From Anthonomus grandis grandis (taxonomy: Eukaryota > Arthropoda > Insecta > Coleoptera > Curculionidae): a stretch of DNA of 64,000 nucleotides. The notes beneath the pieces were generated by a model. It searched no databases. It had not been told where the DNA came from and was given only the letters and a program-made list of their open reading frames with translations. Made by a program: the position numbers and the translations under genes. The stretch spans positions 6,510,001 to 6,574,000 of the forward strand of contig NC_065558.1 of NCBI RefSeq assembly GCF_022605725.1, read 5' to 3'. Of the stretch, positions 34,786 to 47,312 are shown one piece after another (positions within the stretch are counted from its first letter, which is position 1; every line of letters begins with the position of its first letter).

Positions 34786-37700
34786 GCGTAGCGAATTCAA
34801 CTGCCTGGAATTAAGAAAATATTAATTACGAACTGCCTGGAATAAGAAAAAATTAGAGTTCTTGAAAAATACGATTTAATTTCCTGAAATAAAAAAAAAA
34901 TCAAGTTCAACTGCCTGGAAAATCCATGAATAAAGTGCCTAGAATAGGAAAAACTTTTGGTTTCACTATTCGAAAAACACGATTAATTACTTCAAACTGT
35001 AAAAAATCAACTGCCTGGAATTACGTTTATATTAAGCCAATTATCAGCCTGAATTTGTGACTCAGTTTTCTGAAAAAGCCTAAGTTTATTTGAGATGAGA
35101 AAACTGCCTGAAATTAACGAAATACATGAGTCACTACTTAAAAAATTAATAATTGGTAAAAAATCCAATTGAACTGCCTGAAACTGAACAGAAATCATGG
35201 CCTGAAATAACAGCAAATTTAAACACAATTAAAGTTATTTTGGGTCAATTATAATGCCTAGAAACCAAAAATACTTGAATCTTGAAACTGCATGAGAAAT
35301 CCATTCAATAGCGTGAGTTGAAAAAAAAATTAACTCAACTGTCTGGAATTAAGAAAATATTAATTACAGGCAGTCAACGTGAACTGCAAACAAACTCCAG
35401 GGCTGAACTGCCTGGAATAGGAAAAATTGAGATTCACAACAATTAATTACAACACTACTTAAACAATTAATAATTGGTAGAAAATCCAATTGAACTGCCT
35501 GAAACTGAACAGAAATCACGGCCTGGAATAACAGCAAATTTAAACATAATTACTAACTAAACTTATTTTGAGTCAATTATAATGCCTAGAAACCAAAAAT
35601 ACTTGAATCTTGAAACTGCCTGATAAATTCATTCAATAGCGTGAGTTGAAAAAAAAATTAACTCAACTGCCTGGAATTAAGAATGAGGTTCTCGAAAAAT
35701 ACGATTGAATTGCCTGAATTAAAAAAAAAATTTATGGCTCAACTGCCTCGGTAATAAAGTGCCTAGAAATACTCGAATCTTGAAATTGCCCAAAAAAATC
35801 CATTCAATAGCGTGAGCGGAAAAAAAAATTAACTAAACTGCCTGGAATTAAGCAAATATTTATTACAGGCAGTCAACGTGAACTGCAAACAAACTCCAGG
35901 GCTGAAATGCCTGGAATAAAAAAAAATTGAGGTTCTCGAAAAATACGATTGAATTGCCTGAAATTTTAAAAAAATGTCACAATTGCCTCGTTGATAAAAT
36001 GCATAGAATAGGAAAAAATTGTTGTTTAATTACTCGAAAAACACAATTTAATTTCCTAAAATTGAAAAACATGGAATGCCTGGAATTATGTATATAATAA
36101 AACATTAAAGACCGTAAATTTGTGATTCAATTTCCTAAAAAAGCCAGTTTGTTTAAGTTGATAAAAATGCCTAAAATTAACGAAATATATGAGTCACTAC
36201 TTGAAAAATTAATAATTGGTAGGAAATCAAATTGAACCGCCTGAAACTAAACAGATCTTGGACTGGAATAACAGCAAATTTAAACATAATTAAAGTTATT
36301 TTGAGCCAATTATAATGGCCAGAAACTAAAAATTCTCAAATATTCGAATTGCCCAAAAAATCCATTTAATAGCATGATTGGAAAAAAATCAATTCAACTG
36401 CCTGGAATTAAGAAAATATTAATTACAGGCAGTCAACGTGAACTGCAATCAAACTCCAGGGCTGAACGGCCTGGAAAAAGAAAAAAATTGAGGTTCTCGA
36501 AAAATACGATTGAATTGCCTGAAATTAAAAAAAAATTCATGGATCAACTGCCTCGGTAATAAAGTGCCTAGAAATACTCGAATCTTGAAATTGCCCAAAA
36601 AAATCCATTCAATAGCGTGAGCGGAAAAAAAAATTTACTAAACTGCCTGGAATTAAGCAAATATTTATTACAGGCAGTCAACGTGAACTGCAAACAAACT
36701 CCAGGGCTGAAATGCCTGGAATAAAAAAAAATTGAGGTTCTCGAAAAATACGATTGAATTGCCTGAAATTTAAAAAAAATGTCACAATTGCCTCGTTGAT
36801 AAAGTGCCTAGAATAGGAAAAAATTGTTGTTTAATTACTCGAAAAACACGATTTAATTTCTTAAAATTGAAAAACATGAATGCCTGGAATTATGTATATA
36901 ATAAAACATTTAAGACCGTAAATTTGTGATTCAATTTCCTAAAAAAGCCAGTTTGTTTAAGTTGATAAAAATGCCTGAAATTAACGAAGTATATGAGTCA
37001 CTACTTAAAAAATTAATAATTGGTAGGAAATCAAATTGAACCGCCTGAAACTAAACAGATCTTGGACTGGAATAACAGCAAATTTAAACATAATTAAAGT
37101 TATTTTGAGCCAATTATAATGGCCAGAAACTAAAAATTCTCAAATATTCGAATTGCCCAAAAAATCCATTTAATAGCATGATTGGAAAAAAAAAACAATT
37201 CAACTGCCTGGAATTAAGAAAATATTAATTACAGGCAGGCAACGTGAACTGCAATCAAACTCCAGGGCTGAACTGCCTGGAAAAAGAAAAAAAATTGAGG
37301 TTCTCGAAAAATCGATTGAATTGCCTGAAATTGAAATAAACTATGGCTAAAAAATCCATGTTGCCTGAGTGGATAAAAATGCCTGAAATTAAGGAAATAT
37401 ATGAGTTACTACTAAAAAAATTCATAAATGATAGAAAATCCAAGCCTAAAACTAAACAGAAATCATGGCCTGGAATAACAGCAAATGTAAACATAAACCC
37501 TGGAATTTATCTGAAGTAGTTCAGGGATTATAAAATGAACTATCTCAGAAAAATTGTGGTTTAACTGCTCAGAATAAGGACATCAGTAATAAATAAGTTA
37601 TTTTGAGTCAACTATAATGGCCGGAAACTGCCTAAAAAATCCATTCAATAGCGTGAATTGAAAAAGAATCAACTCAACTGCCTGGAATAAGAAAAAATTG

Positions 37701-38560
37701 AGGTTCTCGAAAAATACGATTAAATTGCCTGAAATTAAAAAAAAATTATGTCACAACTGCCTCGTTGATAAAATGCCTAGAATAGGAAAAACTTGTGGTT
37801 TCATTACTCGATAAAACACGATTTAATTACTTGAAATTGAAAAAATCAACTGCCTGGAATTATGTATATAATAAACCATTGAACAGCTTAAATTTGTTAC
37901 TCCATTTTGTCTGAGTGGATAAAAATGCCTGAAATTAACGAAATACATGAGTTACTACTGAAAAAATTAATAATTGGTAGAAAATCTATGTGAACTGCCT
38001 AAAACTGAACAGAAATCTTGACCTGGAATAACAACAAATTTAAACAGAAATCCTTGCATTTATCTGAAATAGTTAATTAATTAATTAAAAAAATTCATTC
38101 AATAGCGTGAGTTGAAAAAAAATTACTCAACTGCCTGGAATTAAGAAGATATTAATTACAGGCAGTAAACGTAAAGTGCACACAAACTCCAGGACTAAAT
38201 TACCTGTAATTAAAAAAAATCATGCTTCAAGTGCCTGGAACTATTTATATGATAAATCATTAATACTGCCCGAGTTTGTTATTCAATTGCCAGAAAAAGT
38301 GCATAGTTTATTTAAATAGTAAATATGCCTGAAATTAACAGTATTAAAATACATGATTTTTATTTGGTAAGAAATCCAACATGAAAGTGAACAGAAATCA
38401 TGGCCTGGAATGATAACAAATTTAAATAGAATCCATGACGTAAAGATTAATTCCTGCAGAAATGCCTTGAATTATAAATTGACTTACCTCAGAAAAATTT
38501 TAATTTAACTGCCCGGAATTATATAATAAGGAAACAGTTATAAATAATTAAAGTTATTTT
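34786..38560. repeat. Large CTGCCTGGAA array with an ~806-bp higher-order repeat
   Basis: About 19 near-exact TGCCTGGAA words are visible by eye between 34801 and 38228, plus many TGCCTGAAA, TGCCTAGAA and TGCCTCGG variants. Longer modules recur: TTACAGGCAGTCAACGTGAA at about 35366, 35865, 36425, 36670, 37231 and 38158; AATAGCGTGAG / AATAGCATGA; GAGGTTCTCGAAAAATACGA. Modules at 35865 and 36425 recur at 36670 and 37231, 805-806 bases on, so roughly 35690-36494 is duplicated as 36495-37300. Confidence 0.9.
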
Positions 38561-41337
38561 GCGAGTCAACTATAATGGCCAGAAACTAAGAATACTTAAA
38601 TCAATTAATTTAGCTGTTAACTTGAATTGAGATTTTTTGGAAACTAAAACGTCAATTTACCAATATTCAACGATTTCCTGCCTTTCGTAACTTTCAATTT
38701 AAAAAAATTCGAGGGTATGGACACGCCATTTAAGAAATATGACAGTTTTATGGAATGTTTTAATGAATGTTTTATGGAAAGTTCATAAAATGTTCATATT
38801 GTGCTACAAATATCCACAAATATTTTTTTTGAGTAATCTTTGAAAACAGACTAAGAATTGCAGAAAGAAAAATCCTTCATAGTGTATATGGACCAGTGAC
38901 CAAGGGATAACCTATCGGCAGACCTGAGAACTAAATGTGGAACAGCTTATAATGGACAGAAACCAATGGAGGCAAATGGCCAGAGGTTGTAGAAGCTACA
39001 GAGAGAGAGAGTAATTTTTATACCACTCCTTGCATCTTCTCTGCCATTTCTGACTTAAAGAGTACACGATCTAGCATTCATAGAATAAATTCTGCCATGC
39101 CTCCTAATGATTCATTCTATTCCCCAATTGCAGTAAATATTTGCCCTGTTTAGTCCTTAACAATAAAATGAGCTCGTGTCACCCGGGGTGCAAATCATCT
39201 TGAAACAAAACCGACTCCTGATGGACGCCGTTTTTATAATTGACGTGACAAAACATAAGAAGCCAGTCAACAACAGCGCTAACTAGCACACGGATCCGGA
39301 CACCGGCGGGGGAGTAAAAACAATAACGGCCCTTTGATTGTCCCTTAATGACATAATAGGCGTTTTGTTCCATTGTTTTTATATTTTAATTGGGGAGGGC
39401 CACTAATGATCGCGTAATAAATAAACATGCATCTTGTCGAATATAATTTTTTAAGCACTTTTAACAAGATCATCCCTTACTGTAGCGAAGGGATGGGATC
39501 ATCCCTACATGTGTAGCTTAAGGGTGGTCTATTCAATATAGTCACTAGAAATTCTTCTAGGCGACTGGGTTTTTGGGGGAGATAATTTAATCTTGTCGGG
39601 TTTTAGTTTATAATGATGCCGATTTGATTTGATCAGGATGACAGTCTAAAGTTGCTCTTTTTTTTAGTTTTATTTGAGTGGGGTGAACATACATTTGTGA
39701 ATCAATTTTTGGGTACACTTTTAGTTTTCCTTCTAGGGTCTAATATGCTTTTATTTAGAATAAACAAGTTGAGACGATTAATAATAATAATCTCAACCTA
39801 TTATACAAAAAAGAAACTCACTGAAAAAAAGGTGCCTTCTGAAAACCGTGTTATTCAAATGTAGGGCATCGCAATTGGTCAGAAATCGAAACAATTGCCA
39901 TTGTGATCCAGCTTATAAAGATCAAAGAACCGCACCCATTTCCATTCTTCAAAAATACCGGACTTAAAGAATGACCCCGTATGGCATACATGCGATGGGC
40001 AGGGCACGCAATCAATTTAAAAAGGGTTTCAGGGGGTGAAAGTTTAAAGAGTGTACGTAGTAGCCATCGGCCAACTGGTTCTGCATATATCTTTAACAAA
40101 GAGATTTTTATAAATAAAAGAGAATGAAGAACTGACGGACTGAATCTTTACGTTTCTAATGAGATCACGTCCACTATGATTCAGCAAATTCAATTTCCGG
40201 TGAAGATTGATTTCTTTTCAGTAATTTAATGGTCATTCGTAATACCTCATTTTTCGTGGCCGGTTTCTCTGTTCGGATGAATGGCGATGAAAAACCCGAC
40301 AATGAATTATTTGGAGTAGAAAACGATTTAAAAAAATGTCGATTTGAAAGCGGACGAATCGTCTTTTATGCTTCATCACAGACCAAGAACAAAAAGATGA
40401 TTACTGAAAATGAGTTCTCGCTTCGCAACTGTCTTAAAACGACAAAAAGGCTCCGCTTTAGGACATAAATTAAAACCCCTTTTGTTGTATTTGTTAAATT
40501 GACCCTTTGGGGCCCCTTTTTTTGGGCCTATTTTAAAGCTATTAACTTAATATGTAGGGATAATTGTCGAGAAGTCGATATTATGCCATTTTTGATTTAA
40601 TACACTGAACAGGCCAATAATGTTGAGCAAAAATAGTGACAATTTTGCCAATAAAGCCCCTTCAATGAACAGTGCCCTAATTAGTGAAATCCTTTTCCTA
40701 GAATCTCGACCTTGATTGATAAAGTTGCCTCTAACTTAGACCGTTCTTGAGGTACATCACCCAATCAGGATTAACGTCCCGGAAAAAATTAAATAATTAA
40801 CTCCGAGCCAAATGTTCGGTAGCAAACAAAAGACCGGTTCCCAATTACCATCAGAAATCCCCGATAGTTGCTAAGTCACGTTCCACTTTACCGCGCGCGT
40901 ACATTATTCAAAAGAGATTCTGAGCGCATAATAATAAACCAGGTTGACAAAAACTGTATTATGCTGGCAGATGCGATGAAAGATCACTTTTTGATCATGT
41001 TAATAAAAATCTAATTTTGAATTTTATAGTCCTTGGGAAGTTTTAATGCGTCATCGCGAGCGATAATCGTTCGCGTTGTTAATTATTATTAATAATTGTT
41101 GTAAAAGAAAGGCGACTTGTTTCATATCCGGTGACGAAATGTGAGTCATTTTATTTAATATGTTTATTTAAATTGGTCAGTTATTAATAAAATAATTAGT
41201 GTTGAATGCTTTTTGTTTATCATTAGGGCCCAATGTAGGATAAATAATTTTATTTAATTATTTTATTATTTCAACATGGCGGTCGCATCATATGTCAGGA
41301 ATGTAAGTATTTTTTTTTAGTAGTAAAGTCCCACAAT
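38561..41337. other. Intron island, no gene recognised
   Basis: Mostly single-copy-looking. 39170-41100 is GC-richer than the arrays before it. A short hairpin lies near 39470-39495 (CATCCCTT / AAGGGATG). The open frames at 39179-39373, 39851-40099 and 40229-40468 have no recognisable domain. This is the largest repeat-poor part of intron 2 and a plausible place for enhancers. Confidence 0.4.
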
Positions 41338-42845
41338 TTGTTTTTTTTCATTAGGACCCACTGCATTCGTATTCTAATCTTGTCCTAACATTTTGTTATT
41401 TCCAACCACTGTGCGCAACTGTCATGGTGGCCTGATATGTCAGGCTAAACGTCAGATTCGGGCATTTTCAAACGATTTTTTATGATAAAAGGGGGAAGTA
41501 TCCGCCTTTTTTAAGGGCATAGTGTAAATGCCCGAAATCTTTAAAACGATATTTCGGCCTCTTTGGCTGTTCTAAAGTGGGTTTTACGCAACTTTTTAAC
41601 GAATTCATATACCGCGGATTCGAATTTTGAAAGTCGCGTGGCGGCCATACTGAAAAAGTTTGCTTATTTATTTACGTTGTCATGACAACTGGAGGTTGTT
41701 TTATCGTTACATTTCTCAAAGGTATCACCTTTGCATATCGTTATAACGATACACCAAGTCAGTTTCCGATTACGATACCTTCGGTAACCGAAGAAATCTT
41801 ATAAGGCTTCTAAGATCGTTTTTTTATTAACGGAAAATTGGTAATTCGATCATTGATAGCGTGGTCTCGATACAAAAACATGCATCTTTAAAATTCACCT
41901 CGTTGCACATAACAAACGCGCTTTTCCAGTAACTTTAGTTACGCCATCGTTTTTAAGACGAAATAAAATAACACCGGGGGGATTTCCCAAGCGTTCAACC
42001 ACGTACATTCGTAATTAATTTATTATTCATTGACTATTTCAGTGTGACCGTGAAAATATCGCATCTCCTAAGGTCACCTTTTGGAAATTCACGTTAAAAA
42101 AACGAATATCGCGTGTTCGGGTCCACCATATGGGTGAGATCGGTTGTACCACTTGAGGCTGTCTCGGTTTCCTTTTCAACCCCCTTAAGCACGAGCCCAT
42201 TGCGGTAATTTAACCCTCGTTAGGCCACGAAAAAGAAATTTTTGAAACATTTTTAACGGCATAAGGTTAATGCCTGAGAAGGGCAATTAGTTAGGTTCTC
42301 TTTTTATTAGGGTTTGAATGGCTTAAGCGATGCCCAATTAGGCTCTACGACTGCGTGACGAATTATTATTACTTTTTTTATGAATGTGCGTAGTGTGTTT
42401 AATTAATAATAGTTATTTAAAGATTATTCAAAAGATTCCCTCTCTCTCTCTCACACACATACACACACATCTATTGTCAAAACCATCCGATCAAAGTTGT
42501 CATGCCAACGTAAACAAACAAACTTTTTCAATATGGCCGCTTTACGATTTCGGAAATTCCGGCCCTACAAATTGGATGAAAAATAGCATAAAACTTGTCT
42601 TATAAGGGCTCAGAAAGGGTGAAATATCCTTTTAAGACTTCAAGCATTTCGCCCAGGAGCTTTAAAAGAGCAAATATTGCCCGTTTGTATTGTAAAAAAT
42701 AATTTAAAAACTCCCGAATTTGACGTTTTGCCTAACGTAACACGCCGCCATGACAGTTGCGCACAGTGGTTGGAGATAACTAAATGGCAAGGCAATATTA
42801 GAATACGAATCCAGTGGGCCCTAATGATTAAAAAAAAAAACAAAG
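41338..42845. repeat. Foldback: ~350-bp inverted arms around ~800 bp
   Basis: The left arm is about 41338-41690 and the right arm about 42498-42845, inverted. Matching words include AACCACTGTGCGCAACTGTC (near 41405 and, inverted, near 42755), GCGGCCATA-TGAAAAAGTTTG and TTTACGTTG-CATGACAACT. The arms are clearly related but diverged. The central part contains GGGGATTTCCC at 41978-41988, a textbook Rel/NF-kappaB-type word, and CTTCGGTAACCGAAG near 41789. The open frames at 42640-42976 lie on the right arm and are not considered coding. Confidence 0.75.
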
Positions 42846-42975
42846 TTTATGATTTTATTATCAAAAAAATAAAAATAAAAAAAAAGTCGCTCCTGAAATT
42901 AGACTGCCTGGGAGAAATAAACAAATATCTTAAACTAACCACAAAATTGGACAAACGTTTGGCGTTTTTTACATA

Positions 42976-44136
42976 ACGGGTGTTTCAATTAAAGCGCAAG
43001 ATTCAAGTGCTCAATAAAACATGGGTTTCTGTAGCAAAGCATTAAAACATTTATTGATTTAGAAAATGAATTATGTAAAAAAACAAAATATCTTTTAAAT
43101 GGCCGCCATGGCTTTGTGCATATATGTATATGGCCTTTTGATGAAGTTTTCAATAACGTTATTGGATGGTTAGTGGTGGTATTTTATTGACACAGCCTCA
43201 AATTTCGGCTTCTAATGCTTTGATGATTGCAGGCTTATTGGCATAAACCTGTGACTTCAGATAACCTCACAACCAGAAGTCTAACGACGCCAATTCTGGT
43301 CATTAAATTGAGAAATGACACGACCAGCAGCAAACTCGTGCAAAATCGTCAATGGTGGTACAACATGTGGCGCCGTCCTGCTAAACCACATGTCATCACG
43401 ACAAATAGCTTGCAAATGAAGCACAATAAACTGTGTTATTATAGCACGATAACGTTCACCACTCACCTTTACCTCAATTTCGAAGAAAAACGATCCAATT
43501 ATTCCCTGAGACCATAATGCACACCATACATTGACACATTATGGATGCATTGCTTTCTTATGAATCATTCATAGATTTTCCAAGCCCTAAATGCAACAGT
43601 TTTCCCTTCTAACGTAGTCATGTAGGTGAAAAAATGGGCCTCCATAACTGAAAATGATTTTTTTTGCCAAATCAGAGTTCTCTTCGCTGTTCATAGTCTG
43701 CTAGCAAAAGTCGTTGTTAAGTCAGTTGGATTTTGTAGGCATGCAGCTATAAATCTTTAGTGTTTGAAGTGTTGAAATGTACAATTCTTGTGCCCGATGA
43801 CGAATTGACGTCTCTGACCTTTCTGTCACACTGTGTCTGTGTGATGTTTTGTTCTGAAAGACATTTAAGAGCTCATATCGTGTGTTTCACATCAATAACC
43901 AAATCAGTACTTTCGAATTATTCGATTATTCTTTTCACAGTAGATGAATTAAGAACATTAATTTGACCGAACATTAGGCGGACTTTAGGAATAGTCGAGG
44001 ACAACCAGGACGCGTTATTCTACCATGTAATACTCCATGTTTACTAACGTCCATCTGTCACATCATAATCATATGACATGATGACTGTCAAACATGGCGC
44101 GCAATTCAAATCTTGCGTTCTTATTGGAACAGCCTT
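42976..44136 (-). mobile_element. Decayed mariner-like DNA transposon
   Basis: The ends are inverted relatives (GGTGTTTCAATTAAAGCGCA on the left; the inverse of TTGCGTTCTTATTGGAACAG on the right), each next to TA. The - strand carries transposase remnants: a DDMWF segment where WFQQDGA would be expected, then HEFAAGRVISQFNDQNWRR, equivalent to the GRVISRxGDxxWPPRS region of mariner-like transposases. The TPLDFFLWG motif itself is lost. Frames are broken throughout. Element boundaries are approximate to a few bases. Confidence 0.7.
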
Positions 44137-46290
44137 TAGTATGCAACGTTGCCAAACAGTAAAAAGAAATTACTTTAAATTGCCCCGGTATAAACCGGTT
44201 CTCACACATCGGCCGAAATAAAGTTACAATTTCAATGAAGGGTGAAATTTTCCTCACGAGCAACCCCGCGGCGCAGTTATGCCTACAGAGGAGCGAGTTT
44301 TGTTCTAAATCGGACCACCCGGTCCAGTGGCGTGCTGGGAGGGCGGATTTTCGCAGATAATTGAATTATTGCCCCGAAAGGACTTATTTATTTTTTTTAA
44401 CAAGGGTTTCGGAGGCCCATTTTGATGTTAATGAACCTATATAAGAGGTGTTGTTGGTGAGAACATGTTGTGGGAATTCAAAGTTTTATCGGCGATCCTG
44501 ATATGATGTCTCCACACTTTTGCAACGCCTTTGATACAATAAAAGTTATGATGAATTAAAGCCTACTTCTAAAGGGTTTTGAATAACATTATTAACAGTG
44601 ACAGATCGAATAATAACAAAAATAAAATCCGTTCAAAGGTGTTTAGATGCCCCCCGTAGAGCATTACATGGGTCGCGCCCTCGGACAGATGCTTAGAAAA
44701 AAAAAAGATTTATAATTCATTAATGTTACGGGGGCATTTCGAATAGTTACACCTTATCCCCTAGCTAAATCAATTAACACGTCCCAAAGCAATATATCTG
44801 GTCTGTTAACCGGGGCCATTCCGGGAACTTTATTGCACAAATACGACCGTTTCTTGTGGAACAATGGTTCGAAATGGTCACTTCCTGTTACCAAATTGGG
44901 GGCAGACCTTAGGCTAATCACCTCTAAATAGGCAAGATCTATGGTACAGATTGTCCGTGAAATTGTTACCTTTTCGTAAGTTAATTGTTGTTGACTTTTG
45001 GGGGTGGAGAGCTGCCGTTTTTCGGATCAGATTTCGCCGTAAGGGTGAAGTACCATGGGGATGTTTATTTATTAGATATACGAAAGTTTTTCACAATTGG
45101 CCATGTGCTTGTATCTTTTTTTTTTAGGTGTTGCTTATTATTCGTTACTGGTACAGGTTGTTGAGGACGTAACCTGATAATATGTTTTAGTGTAAATAGT
45201 TTAATGCGGCGACAAAAGTGGAGTCAAGTGTCCAATTTTAGGAAGGCTTATGTAGTTCTTTCAGGTCTTGCATTAGAACCCAAAGAAAAAGCGACCGCAA
45301 CAGGTTGCTCTTTTTGCGTATAAATTTAACGCGACTTTGGCGATTTAAATGTTTGTTTACTTATTCCAGGTAGTTGAGTCCCGGCAATAATTCCTTTTTT
45401 ATTTCCTCAACTACCCTATATTTTTTTTAATTGCTTCTCCATACTTTAACGCCTGCGTGACATTAAGCTGCTCTATACAAAAACTCCAAAACAAGCCTCT
45501 AAGAGCCTCTATATTTACTAAATAATTTTAAAAATCATCTTCATAAGTATAACACTAGATTTATAGATTTATTTAGAGTCCCACAGCATAGAAACACTTT
45601 TCAAAAAATCTTTTGTTTTTGTAGCCTTTCAACTTTGAATTAATTGGCCTGAGCATGTTAAACAATTTTCAATAGGAGTATTTAAGAAATGTATTCAAAA
45701 TTATCTCCTTGAAAAACAGCAATGGAATGCTTAATTTAATTTGAAATAAATACAATTAAGGTGTTAAAATCCATGAAAATAGCTGTATAAATTTTTTTTA
45801 TGGGGCTTTGGTATCCGCTCGCCTCCATCTAAAATTTCTTTACAAGTAGAATTTGTTACATGCCACGTTTTCGTTTGCACCCCTTGCGCGTCTACCTACG
45901 TACCTCCCACTGGTATTTCTTGTACTGCTAAAAGAAAAAAACGAAAAATTGAATTTGTATTAAGAAAAGTACTTGTATTGGCCAGGTTAATAGTTATTAT
46001 TATTCTTTGTTTTTATTTATTATTCTTTTTTAAAAAAGAGGGCCTTGCTTCAGAGGTTTGCACCTGTGCTAACGGTTTCATAATCGAGGCATGGTCCTAT
46101 TTATCATAATGATTTATTTATTGTAAATTGATAATTATGTAATTTGATTGATAAAAGACTCTTAAAAGCGTGGAATAAAAATGCCCGAATGACACACAAT
46201 ATTTACATCAAATGCTTGAATTAACATGAAAGATCAACTGGCTTTATGTATTAACCGAACGTGTCAAACCAACCGATTTCCTTGTTTCAG
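44137..46290. other. End of intron 2, no gene recognised
   Basis: 44280-45360 is GC-richer and without obvious repeats. 45366 has TTCCAGGTAGTTGAG, a GCCTGG-family relative. The intron closes with CCTTGTTTCAG at 46290. Confidence 0.45.
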
Positions 46291-46596
46291 GTGAATATCA
46301 AATCCTCCTTCATAATGAACGGGGTGTGCGTGAGATGGCGCGGGTACATCGACCTGGAGCGTCTAGACGGCGTCGGGTGCGTCGAATTCGACGAGGAGGC
46401 GGCGATGCGCGAGGACGCCACTTTAAGGGACCAAATGGAGCGTTACACGCAGCGTCTGCGCGAATACGAAGACAACAAACCGAGATACAGACTGGACAGG
46501 GCGGATCAGGACGAGGTACGTCACATCGCGACCACTAGCGCCGCCGCCGCGATGCCCAGTATGCACCATCAGCGTCCATTCATGAAGTTGTATTAA
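46291..46596 (+). CDS. Bgb: Protein big brother / CBF-beta homologue, coding exon 3 of 3
   Basis: Follows CTTGTTTCAG in phase 0, encodes residues 120-220 and ends at TAA 46594-46596. It contains SSFIMNGVCVRWRGYIDLE, RLDGVGCVEFDEE and the helical tail REDATLRDQMERY; the motif order and Asn129 (vertebrate Asn104, Runt contact) are as in the family. The tail ends in a Ser/Ala/His-rich stretch (TTSAAAAMPSMHH). Codon use is markedly GC-rich compared with the introns. A strong internal donor, GAG|GTACGT at 46515/46516, could give a shorter or alternative C-terminus if a downstream exon exists. Confidence 0.97.
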   Translation: MNIKSSFIMNGVCVRWRGYIDLERLDGVGCVEFDEEAAMREDATLRDQMERYTQRLREYEDNKPRYRLDRADQDEVRHIATTSAAAAMPSMHHQRPFMKLY

Positions 46597-47312
46597 TAGG
46601 GGGGCAATTATGTGATAATGTGTTGGTTGGACATCAGTTAGGATTTCTAGGCTACCAAAGATCTCTCTCTATTATTGATTATTGAGGGAATTGTGATTGT
46701 CGATGGTGTTTCAGCAATTAAACCGAGGAGGGGTTTAAATTTCGCTAAGTGCTATTTGTTTTTTTAGTATTTAAGAGGCTTGCCAAATAGGATGTTATTT
46801 AAAAAGAATGTGCTGAAATGTTCATTTTTGCTCTTTCGACACGTTTCTGGTGTACATTCTGAGTATAAGAGTATGCGAAAATAACTTTGCTCAGCTGAAT
46901 AATTTTTGGCTTTTGACGATTCTTTTAGACAAAAAAATAAAAGAAAATTTGTTGCTAGATTAATTTTAACGGTGAATATTAATAATACCTATTCTTATCA
47001 TTCAATATTGAGTAGCCAAAAACCAATTCACTAAATATAATGCTCCACTCGTAAAAAAACCTTACCGGACTAATATTCAGACTTTCAAGTTGTACAGGTC
47101 CGGAATTAACATCTTTGATGTCAAGATTTTTATGTTTATAATTAAGATTTTGCTAAAGAAATTGCAAAAAGATACATTTCCTCAATTTTTTTAAATTAAT
47201 TTTCTATTTCAAGAAACTTCTATATACTCATATATAAAATAAACGAAAATTGAGTCGAGTATTCTTATAATTTGCTCTTTGTATATTATGATTTTTTTCT
47301 TGTGGTTGTGTA
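46597..47312 (+). other. Probable 3' UTR and downstream flank of Bgb
   Basis: The first AATAAA after the stop is at 46936-46941, inside an A-rich run and followed by a T/G-rich stretch, so a 3' UTR of about 350 bases is plausible. I see no further gene. Confidence 0.35.

Larger units (their letters stand above)
15803..46290 (+). other. Intron 2 (30,488 bp), a nest of repeats
   Basis: Bounded by AAG|GTAAAT and TTGTTTCAG|GTG, both in phase 0. It contains LINE fragments in both orientations, satellite-like blocks, GCCTGG-family arrays, a foldback and a decayed mariner-like element, each listed separately. Between them are GC-richer, single-copy-looking islands that could hold regulatory elements: about 20540-21100, 24900-25400, 29650-29990, 34000-34620, 39000-42300 and 44280-45360. 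Confidence 0.93.

Noticed and set aside
34786..38560. CRISPR-like array
   Set aside because: The repeated word is short, occurs in both orientations and has irregular spacers. The genome is clearly eukaryotic and no cas genes are present.
42640..42976. Paired open frames on both strands near 42.7 kb
   Set aside because: They fall on the right arm of the foldback and match its left arm. No recognisable domain.
46326..46538. Arg-rich second-frame protein in exon 3
   Set aside because: It is an out-of-frame shadow of the GC-rich CBF-beta exon; the conserved frame is the other one.
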